NCBI GenBank assembly: GCA_009776995.1
Contig: WRMR01000024.1
Coordinates: forward strand, 1 to 18,984
Length of the DNA: 18,984 bases
Source of the DNA: Planctomycetaceae bacterium
GTDB lineage: Bacteria; Planctomycetota; Planctomycetia; Pirellulales; Thermoguttaceae
Direction of reading: 5' to 3'
The stretch's first letter is position 1. The number at the start of each line of letters is the position of its first letter. The notes beneath the pieces are model-generated. The model worked only from the letters and a program-made list of their open reading frames with translations, did no database searches and was not told where the DNA came from. Below, piece by piece: positions 8,885 through 15,371 of the stretch. The position numbers and the translations under genes were made by a program.

Positions 8885-9436
8885 ATGAAAGACATGCTGG
8901 CCTGGAAAAAGAGTTCCGCGCATCACCGGGCGCAACGGGTCAGTATCGTTTTTGAACGAAGAGGACTGAAACAAGATGCGAGTGAATGGGAAGGCTGGCG
9001 TTTGGGAAATCTTGCCCCCATCTGGGAACCGATCGCATGGTTTGTCAAACCCTATCAAATCGGAGGAACAATTGCGGACAATATTCTGGCATATCAGGTC
9101 GGCGCAATGAATCTCAAGGACTGTCAAATTGATGGTTCCAATCCGACCAATCTGCTGGAATTTGGATTTCGCCGGGACGAACGGCGTGTCCATGAAGCCC
9201 AAAAGCCCTTGGATTTGTTTGAATTTCTGATAAAATTAACGACACGTCCGGGGCAAATCGTGCTGGACCCTTTCATGGGAAGCGGGACAACCGCCGTAAC
9301 CGCACAAAATCTGGACAGGCATTACATCGGATTTGAAATCAGCAGCGAATTTTGCCGTCTTGCGAATGAACGGTTAAACGAAGTGGTAAAAGCCGCAACA
9401 AAACAAGCCAAAATCGAACATCCTTTGCTTTTTTAA
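8885..9436 (+). CDS. DNA methyltransferase, beta class, N-terminally truncated
   Basis: The product is 183 residues from ATG 8885 (GGAAA about 8 nt upstream). It starts MKDMLAWKKSSAHHRAQRVS, which corresponds to the middle of full-length site-specific methyltransferases. Retained parts are the WEGWRLGNLAPIWEPIAW block, the QKP motif near residue 106, and the S-adenosylmethionine-binding DPFMGSGTT at residues 128-136 followed by IGFEIS. In the beta class the catalytic (D/N/S)PP(Y/F) motif precedes these, and it is absent here and in the 264 bp upstream. The protein can therefore probably bind cofactor but not transfer a methyl group. The frame itself is intact. It is 7 bp from the next methyltransferase gene and likely once formed the second modification enzyme of the cassette. 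Whether the loss is real or an assembly error cannot be told from sequence alone. Confidence 0.8.
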   Translation: MKDMLAWKKSSAHHRAQRVSIVFERRGLKQDASEWEGWRLGNLAPIWEPIAWFVKPYQIGGTIADNILAYQVGAMNLKDCQIDGSNPTNLLEFGFRRDERRVHEAQKPLDLFEFLIKLTTRPGQIVLDPFMGSGTTAVTAQNLDRHYIGFEISSEFCRLANERLNEVVKAATKQAKIEHPLLF

Positions 9437-9443
9437 CTAAATA

Positions 9444-10754
9444 ATGCTACAAAAACTATTGTTTGACAAGGAAGATTTGGCAAAAACCCGTTCTTTGCCA
9501 AATCCTGATTCACGTTCCGGTTGTTTTGTCGATAACATGAAATTGCCTGTCCATCGTTGGTATCGTTATTCTGCCGGTTTTTCGGCAGATTGGGTGCGTT
9601 ATTTATTACGACAACGAATCAGGGGTTCCAAAACCGATTGTACTGTCCTTGATCCGTTTGCCGGAATCGCCACGACACTTGTCGCGTGCAACATGGAAAA
9701 CATCAAAAGTCTCGGTTTTGAGACTCATCCTTTTATTTTCAGAATGGCGGAAACCAAATTGGGGTTATGCCATAGTTCCACGACGGCGTTAACCGGCCTT
9801 TTTTCAAGATTCGTCAATGATATTAAAAAGCATCCGCGTGTCAATTATGAAACCGACGCGCCGCTACTTGAGAAATGTTATACGAAAGCGAGTTTGAATG
9901 AGCTTCTCACAATGAAAAGAATATTGGAAACCGGTTATGACGATCCGGAAGCAAGAATATTATGGTTTGTCATCACTTCGATTTTGCGTTTGTGCAGTTG
10001 TGTCGGTACCGCTCAGTGGCAGTATGTTTTACCTAACAAAACAAAGACTTGTGTGTCATCCCCCTTCAACGCATTGATTGCAAAAACGGAAGAAATACTC
10101 AATGATGTTGACTCGCTTGGTTCGGCATCCTATTCTCATCTGGCGAAAATCCTTCGTGCGGATTCGAGATATTCCCTGGATTTGGAGGAAAATTCCATAG
10201 ATTGCGTGATTACCTCGCCTCCCTATCCCAATAATTACGACTATGCCGATGCAACCCGACTTGAAATGACATTTTGGGGGGAAGTTCGCGGCTGGTCGGA
10301 TTTACACTCCGTTGTAAGAAGACGCCTTTTATGTTCCTGTTCACAGCATTCTGCCGCTGAAAAAGTACGATTGTCGGATATTATGCGTGAGTCAATTTTA
10401 TCTCCCATACTTCCAGATCTGCAAAATGTCTGTGAACGACTTGCGAAGATACGTCTTGATAAGGGAGGAAAAAAAACGTATCATACGATGATCGCGTCGT
10501 ATTTTTTGGATTTGGCCCATGTTTTTCGCACACTGCGAAGGGTTTGCCGCAAGAAAGCGGAACTATGTTTTGTCATCGGGGATTCCGCACCTTACGGAAT
10601 CCATGTTCCGGTGGAAAAATGGTTGGGGGAACTGGCCGTTGCGGAAGGATTCCTTGACTATGATTTCGAAAAAATTCGTGACCGGAATGTCAAATGGAAA
10701 AATCGCAAGCATGACGTGCCGCTGAAAGAGGGGCGTTTGTGGATTCAGGGTTAA
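9444..10754 (+). CDS. DNA methyltransferase (probable N4-cytosine type)
   Basis: The product is 436 residues. The S-adenosylmethionine site is VLDPFAGIATT at residues 68-78, followed by GFE at 91-93. The catalytic motif is TSPPY at residues 257-261, followed by PNNYDYADATRLEM. A serine in this position is characteristic of N4-cytosine methyltransferases, although some N6-adenine enzymes share it. The cofactor motif precedes the catalytic motif with about 180 residues between, which probably hold the target recognition region. Both key motifs are intact, so this is the likely functional modification enzyme of the cassette. It starts 7 bp after the truncated methyltransferase and ends 6 bp before the nuclease gene. 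No clear ribosome binding site is seen. The gene is more AT-rich than the AsmA-like and hdrA genes on either side. Confidence 0.85.
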   Translation: MLQKLLFDKEDLAKTRSLPNPDSRSGCFVDNMKLPVHRWYRYSAGFSADWVRYLLRQRIRGSKTDCTVLDPFAGIATTLVACNMENIKSLGFETHPFIFRMAETKLGLCHSSTTALTGLFSRFVNDIKKHPRVNYETDAPLLEKCYTKASLNELLTMKRILETGYDDPEARILWFVITSILRLCSCVGTAQWQYVLPNKTKTCVSSPFNALIAKTEEILNDVDSLGSASYSHLAKILRADSRYSLDLEENSIDCVITSPPYPNNYDYADATRLEMTFWGEVRGWSDLHSVVRRRLLCSCSQHSAAEKVRLSDIMRESILSPILPDLQNVCERLAKIRLDKGGKKTYHTMIASYFLDLAHVFRTLRRVCRKKAELCFVIGDSAPYGIHVPVEKWLGELAVAEGFLDYDFEKIRDRNVKWKNRKHDVPLKEGRLWIQG

Positions 10755-10760
10755 ACCACT

Positions 10761-11624
10761 ATGGCACAATCACCATCACATAAATTCGGCCAGTTAATCG
10801 GCCGTTACATGGAGACGCTTGTTGCCGTCCCGCTTGAAAAATTTGCTTGGCAATACGGGGTTTACCTGGATTACAAAGAGAAAATACGCCCCGCACGAAG
10901 TGGTAAAAAAGTGTCATGGGTTGATGACAAAGGGAACTCCCATGACTTGGACTTTGTGATTGAGCGAGGTGGAAACGACGAGACAATCGGAAAACCTGTG
11001 GCTTTTATTGAATGTGCCTGGCGAAGATATGCCAAACATTCGCGAAATAAAGCCCAAGAAATTCAGGGAGCACTTTTGCCGTTGGCGGAAACATACCAAT
11101 TCAATGATCCATTTCTTGGCGTGATTCTTGCGGGAGAATTCACCGAGAAATCTCTTGCACAGCTTGCGTCACATGGTTTTTCCATTTTGTATTTTCCATA
11201 TAACCAACTCGTTATGGCGTTGCAAGGCTTGAAGGTGAATATCGCTTACGAGGAATCAGAACCTGATGATATGTTGCTGAAACGCCTTCCCGTTTTGGAA
11301 AAAAAATTGTTACGTTTACGAAAAGACAACAATCTGCATGTTTTGGAATATTTCCAAAAAGAAGTTGATGTCTTTTTCAGCAAATTGCATAATCGCTTTG
11401 AACGAAAGCTGACACGTATCATTGTTCTCCCGATCTTCGGAAAAGAAGTATCTTTTTTCTCCGTTGCTGATGCAATATCCTTTTTGAACAAGGAAACTGA
11501 AATATCAAATGCCCCGTTACTACGGCATGAAATTCATCTGTTTTTCTCTAACCATGACGACATCAAAGCCGTGTTTTTGCTGAAAAGCGATGCGATTGCT
11601 TTTTTGCATCAATACGCAAAATAG
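10761..11624 (+). CDS. putative type II restriction endonuclease, PD-(D/E)XK-like
   Basis: The product is 287 residues from ATG 10761, 6 bp after the methyltransferase stop. The N-terminal third carries a plausible nuclease core: HDLDFVIERG with Asp62 and Asp64, then a beta strand VAFIECAWRRYAKHSRNKAQ with Glu84, Lys92 and Lys97. This has the D...ExX pattern of the PD-(D/E)XK fold, but the usual ExK lysine is replaced by Ala86, so a shifted lysine such as Lys92 or Lys97 may serve. The following part (LGVILAGEFTEKSLAQLASH) looks like the family's alpha/beta continuation. The C-terminal half is Lys- and Leu-rich and unrecognised. Its place directly after two methyltransferases makes restriction its likely role; the sequence alone does not prove nuclease activity or predict the site recognised. 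Confidence 0.65.
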   Translation: MAQSPSHKFGQLIGRYMETLVAVPLEKFAWQYGVYLDYKEKIRPARSGKKVSWVDDKGNSHDLDFVIERGGNDETIGKPVAFIECAWRRYAKHSRNKAQEIQGALLPLAETYQFNDPFLGVILAGEFTEKSLAQLASHGFSILYFPYNQLVMALQGLKVNIAYEESEPDDMLLKRLPVLEKKLLRLRKDNNLHVLEYFQKEVDVFFSKLHNRFERKLTRIIVLPIFGKEVSFFSVADAISFLNKETEISNAPLLRHEIHLFFSNHDDIKAVFLLKSDAIAFLHQYAK

Positions 11625-11655
11625 TTTTTCACCCTTTTCTAATCAAATTATTACC

Positions 11656-13653
11656 ATGAAAATTGGCGTATTCACATGTTGGTGCGGTGAGAACATCGCG
11701 AGGAATGTCGATTGCGAGAAGGTGGCCGAGGCCATTGGACGCCTGCCGGGAGTGCATTGCTCGCTCTCGTACAAATATATGTGTAGCGAGCCGGGACAGA
11801 CGCTCATCGCCGAGAAGATCAAATCGCTCGGCATCGATGCGGTGGTTGTGGCGTCCTGTTCGCCGCACATGCACCTGAAAACGTTTCGCAACGCGGCGGA
11901 ACTCGCGGGCGTCAACCCGTACTTCGTCGAAATGGCAAACATCCGCGAGCACTGCTCCTGGGTGCATTCGAACAAAGATGAGGCGACCGCCAAGGCCATC
12001 GAAATCGTGCGCATGGCCGTCGAAAAGGTGAAGCACAATCACGCGCTGGTGCCGATTGAAGTGCCTGTCACGCGCCGGGCATTGGTCATCGGCGGCGGCG
12101 TGGCGGGCATCCAGGCGGCACTCGACATCGCCAACGCGGGTCACGAGGTCATTCTCGTCGAGCGTGAACCGTCGGTCGGCGGCCGCATGGCGGGGCTTTC
12201 GGAAACGTTTCCGACGCTCGACTGTTCGCAATGTATTCTGACGCCGCGCATGGTCGAGGTCGGGCAACACCCGAAAATCAAGCTTTATACCTACAGCGAG
12301 GTCGAAGCGGTCGAAGGCTACGTCGGCAATTTCAAAGTGTCGATCCGCAAAAAAGCCCGTTACATCGACATGAAAACCTGCACCGGTTGCGGTGCGTGCT
12401 GGAACGCCTGCCCCAGGAAGAAAATTCCGAACGCCTTCGACTTTGATCTTGGCAATCGGACGGCGATTTATGTGCCGTTCCCGCAAGCGGTGCCGGCCAA
12501 GCCGGTGATTGACGCGGCCAATTGCACGAAATTACTGTCCGGCAAGTGCGGCATTTGCGAGAAGAAATGTCTCCCTGGTGCGATCCGCTACGATGACCAA
12601 GACGAGATTGTCACAGAAGAGGTTGGGGCGATCATCGCAGCGACCGGATACGAGCTGTACAAAATTGACAAAGATCAAGCCAACGCGGATATTTCCGGGC
12701 ACGGCGAATACGGTTACGGCAAATACAAGGACGTGATCGACTCGTTGCAATTTGAGCGGCTTGTTTCGGCATCGGGGCCGACCAACGGTGTGCCGCAACG
12801 GCCTTCCGACGGGAAAATTCCGCAGACGATTGTCTTTATTCAATGCGTCGGCTCGCGCGACAACGCAAAAGGCATTTCGTTCTGCTCGAAAATCTGCTGC
12901 ATGTACACCGCGAAGCACACGATGCTTTACAAACACAAGGTGCATGACGGTACGGCACACGTCTTTTACATGGACATTCGCAGCGGCGGCAAAAATTACG
13001 ACGAGTTCGTGCGCCGGGCCATCGAACAGGACGGTGCCGAGTATCACCGCGGCCGTATCTCGAAAATCACCGAAGAAAACGGCAAATTGATTGTGCGCGG
13101 TGTTGATACGTTATCCGGCAAGGTGCTGACCATTGAAGCCGACATGGTGGTACTTGCGTCGGCGATGCTGCCTTCGCAAGGTGCGGAGCCGCTTGCACAG
13201 AAACTCAGTGTCGGCTACGACGAATACGGGTTTATGAGCGAATCGCACCCGAAATTGCGGCCGGTTGAAACCAACTCGGCGGGCGTATTCGTGTGCGGGG
13301 CGTGCCAGGGGCCGAAAGACATTCCCGAGGCGGTCGCCCAGGCGTCGGCGGCGGCGGGCAAGGTGATGATCATGCTCAGCCAGCCGAAACTGACCCGCGA
13401 ACCGGAAATCGCAATCGTCAACGAGCAGACTTGCGTGGCGTGTTTCGCGTGTGTGGTCACCTGCCCGTACAGTGCGATTGACCGTGTCGAGATCAAGGAC
13501 CGCAACGGTAACATCATCAAACACACCGCACGGGTCAACCCCGGTCTCTGCATGGGTTGCGGCACCTGCGTCGCCGTGTGCCCGTCGAAGAGCGTTGACA
13601 TCGAAGGCTTTACCGAACAGCAGGTTTATGCACAGGTGGAGAGTTTGGGATAA
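11656..13653 (+). CDS. hdrA: HdrA-like iron-sulfur flavoprotein (CoB-CoM heterodisulfide reductase subunit A type)
   Basis: The product is 665 residues from ATG 11656; an in-frame ATG at 11590 overlaps the nuclease gene. The N-terminus (MKIGVFTCWCGENI) and CSPHMH are HdrA-typical. FAD binding is shown by VIGGGVAGIQAALDIANAG at residues 144-162 followed by VERE. Four cysteine sets are visible: CTGCGACWNAC at 242-252, C290 with C298, C301 and C305, CVACFACVVTC starting at 593, and CMGCGTCVAVC starting at 632. In methanogens HdrA confurcates electrons with HdrB and HdrC; in bacteria, HdrA homologs work with other oxidoreductases. No hdrB, hdrC, mvhD or flavin partner lies in this window, so its partner is unknown. 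The gene is clearly GC-richer than both neighbours. Its last 42 codons are duplicated at 15040-15165. Confidence 0.9.
   Translation: MKIGVFTCWCGENIARNVDCEKVAEAIGRLPGVHCSLSYKYMCSEPGQTLIAEKIKSLGIDAVVVASCSPHMHLKTFRNAAELAGVNPYFVEMANIREHCSWVHSNKDEATAKAIEIVRMAVEKVKHNHALVPIEVPVTRRALVIGGGVAGIQAALDIANAGHEVILVEREPSVGGRMAGLSETFPTLDCSQCILTPRMVEVGQHPKIKLYTYSEVEAVEGYVGNFKVSIRKKARYIDMKTCTGCGACWNACPRKKIPNAFDFDLGNRTAIYVPFPQAVPAKPVIDAANCTKLLSGKCGICEKKCLPGAIRYDDQDEIVTEEVGAIIAATGYELYKIDKDQANADISGHGEYGYGKYKDVIDSLQFERLVSASGPTNGVPQRPSDGKIPQTIVFIQCVGSRDNAKGISFCSKICCMYTAKHTMLYKHKVHDGTAHVFYMDIRSGGKNYDEFVRRAIEQDGAEYHRGRISKITEENGKLIVRGVDTLSGKVLTIEADMVVLASAMLPSQGAEPLAQKLSVGYDEYGFMSESHPKLRPVETNSAGVFVCGACQGPKDIPEAVAQASAAAGKVMIMLSQPKLTREPEIAIVNEQTCVACFACVVTCPYSAIDRVEIKDRNGNIIKHTARVNPGLCMGCGTCVAVCPSKSVDIEGFTEQQVYAQVESLG
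13522..13647 (+). repeat. 126-bp direct repeat, copy A (3' end of hdrA)
   Basis: This matches 15040-15165 at 124 of 126 positions. The two differences, TTT/TTC in the Phe codon of GFTEQ and GCA/GCC in the Ala codon of YAQ, are both synonymous in the hdrA frame. It encodes the last CxxCxxCxxxC cluster and the C-terminal residues HTARVNPG through VESL. After the repeat this copy ends with Gly and TAA. Confidence 0.95.
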
Positions 13654-13717
13654 AGTCGTGGTGTTGTGTCTCCATTTTCATAACATTCCAACAACAATCA
13701 GCCACTATTCAATCATA

Positions 13718-14803
13718 ATGTCGGATAATAACGGTAACGTCAGCACAAAAAAACGGCAAATCTGGGCGGATGTCATGCGCATCGTTGCCGCATGGATGGT
13801 TATTGCGATTCACTTATCGTATCCTTATTCCGAAGCGGAACCAAAAGAAGTATCGGATTCTTGCTGGCTGGTTACGAATTTTCTCGATAATTATTTTCGT
13901 AGTGCCGTCCCTCTCTTCGTGATGTTAAGCGGTTTTTTACTGATGAACAAAAAACGCCTGTTAGACAAAACATTTCCCTGGCGATTACTCAAGTTGCTTA
14001 TACCATTGATCGCCTGGAGTGCAATCTATTTATTGATGCAGTGGATTTCCTCGGGAACCAACCGTGATGGAGTGCCGATTACATTGTCCTACGGTATCAA
14101 GTGTATTTTAACGGGAAATGCCGCTCTTCATCTCTGGTTTTTATATATGATGTTTTCGCTTTACCTGGTTGCACCGATTTTACACGCTTTCGTAAACTCG
14201 GCCAAGCCATTGATGATCAAGTATTTTCTGATGCTCTGGTTTATTGCGCAATTCGCGTGGCCGATACTGTCAAAAATCGCATGTTCCGCCTTTGATATTG
14301 ACCAAATCGCCCCGGAATTGACGTTTTATTTAGTCCACAATTTCGTCGGTTTCTTTATTGCCGGATACTATTTCAGCTCGATGAACATACGTTTTCGCTC
14401 GTTTTTTCTGCTGTTAATCGGAACAATTATTGTCTCGTTGGGAATTGCTTATATGGGCTTTAAAGGGTATTATGACAGGATAGCATTACTGGGATATTTG
14501 AGAGTCCCGTTTTTTGTATCACTATTTCTTGTCTTGAAATATATCGGGGAAAGGCGATTTTTTGAACACGGGCATATTGCTTGGTTTTTGGCGCGAATTT
14601 CTTCGTTAACATTCGGCATTTATCTTGTCCATTATCTTGTCTTACGGGTTTTGCAAGATAACGCCCTTGGTTTTTCATTGGGAATCAAATCCATATTTCC
14701 ATTATTTTCCATCCCTGTTGTCACGTCGGTTGTTTTTATCATATCCGCAGCGATCACTTGGTTGATAATCAAGATACCGATTGTTCGTTGGATCATCCCA
14801 TGA
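13718..14803 (+). CDS. acyltransferase family 3 membrane protein
   Basis: The product is 361 residues from ATG 13718, 64 bp after the hdrA stop; the frame is open further upstream, but only over the hdrA 3' end. It begins with a short polar tail followed by DVMRIVAAWMVIAIHLSYPY, whose His in the first membrane helix is the conserved catalytic-type residue of acyltransferase 3 enzymes (OafA/WecH type). About ten hydrophobic helices follow, including FRSAVPLFVMLSGFLL, LHLWFLYMMFSLYLVAPIL and FGIYLVHYLVLRVL, all typical of the family. These enzymes O-acetylate surface sugars or peptidoglycan at the inner membrane; the substrate here is unknown. The gene is AT-rich compared with hdrA and sits between two copies of the hdrA 3' end, which suggests it arrived as part of an insertion. 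Confidence 0.88.
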   Translation: MSDNNGNVSTKKRQIWADVMRIVAAWMVIAIHLSYPYSEAEPKEVSDSCWLVTNFLDNYFRSAVPLFVMLSGFLLMNKKRLLDKTFPWRLLKLLIPLIAWSAIYLLMQWISSGTNRDGVPITLSYGIKCILTGNAALHLWFLYMMFSLYLVAPILHAFVNSAKPLMIKYFLMLWFIAQFAWPILSKIACSAFDIDQIAPELTFYLVHNFVGFFIAGYYFSSMNIRFRSFFLLLIGTIIVSLGIAYMGFKGYYDRIALLGYLRVPFFVSLFLVLKYIGERRFFEHGHIAWFLARISSLTFGIYLVHYLVLRVLQDNALGFSLGIKSIFPLFSIPVVTSVVFIISAAITWLIIKIPIVRWIIP

Positions 14804-15039
14804 GTTGACTTTGAGTGTGTCTTCAACCGGTTTTTATACCCCAAAATGCCCATGTGCAAATATCAAATTATTCGCTATATGATTTTTGAACAGAGGATAT
14901 TGTGGAGGAAAAGGTCAGTTAAGGACATACTCTAAGGCTTTCGCCCGAATACGATCAGCTAAAAAACATCGCTGAGTATAGTTGAGTATCATTGTATCAT
15001 CCGAAGATTTTTTAAAATTGTTCAAACGAATGGTCAAAT
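14804..15039. other. AT-rich spacer after the acyltransferase gene
   Basis: In 236 bp no gene is supported. Just after the stop, GTTGA and TCAAC (about 14805-14827) could form a 5-bp stem followed by CGGTTTTTAT, a weak candidate terminator for the acyltransferase gene. The rest has no recognisable promoter, repeat or RNA. It forms the right part of the segment lying between the two hdrA repeat copies. Confidence 0.4.
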
Positions 15040-15165
15040 CACACCGCACGGGTCAACCCCGGTCTCTGCATGGGTTGCGGCACCTGCGTCGCCGTGTGCC
15101 CGTCGAAGAGCGTTGACATCGAAGGCTTCACCGAACAGCAGGTTTATGCCCAGGTGGAGAGTTTG
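15040..15165 (+). repeat. 126-bp direct repeat, copy B
   Basis: This is the second copy of the hdrA 3' end, 1.39 kb downstream of copy A and in the same orientation. Left of 15040 the match fades after a short TCAAA with a one-base offset; right of 15165 it diverges. Confidence 0.95.
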
Positions 15166-15180
15166 CTGGAGATTGTGTGA
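15040..15180 (+). pseudogene. hdrA: hdrA 3'-end remnant
   Basis: Forty-six codons are in the hdrA frame from HTARVNPG to VESLLEIV and a TGA stop. A TAA lies about 25 bp upstream in this frame, and there is no start codon before the cluster, so it cannot make a full protein. Its ending LLEIV differs from the G-stop of the intact gene. The two synonymous differences from the intact copy show that the two sequences diverged as coding DNA before or despite the rearrangement. Confidence 0.9.
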
Positions 15181-15371
15181 GGTGATGATCTCATCGAAAA
15201 TACTTTTGGGTGTAACTTTTACTTTACGCACAATGCATCAACTTGGGTCATTTGCCGAGTTGTTTGTAGGTCTTCCAGAAGAGCGGCCGGCGGTTGGACT
15301 TGACGATGTTGCGGAGGGTCAAAAATCGATGCTGCGCTTCATTCCGGCTTTTGTTTCACATCATTTATTTC
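15181..15371. other. spacer with a possible minus-strand gene fragment
   Basis: This lies between the hdrA remnant and the radical SAM gene. On the minus strand, 15355-15248 is an uninterrupted 35-codon frame containing RFLTLRNIVKSNRRPLFWKT and ending QLGK-stop. It has no clear start and looks like the C-terminal end of a lost protein, though chance cannot be excluded. No ribosome binding site or promoter for the radical SAM gene was recognised. Confidence 0.3.

Noticed and set aside
11629..12486. 285-codon minus-strand open frame opposite hdrA
   Set aside because: The high GC of hdrA creates open antisense frames; the composition (many Arg, His and Asp) is typical of such shadows, and hdrA motifs are unambiguous.
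13451..13717. Upstream extension of the acyltransferase into hdrA
   Set aside because: The extra residues are an out-of-frame translation of the hdrA 3' end; family similarity begins soon after ATG 13718.
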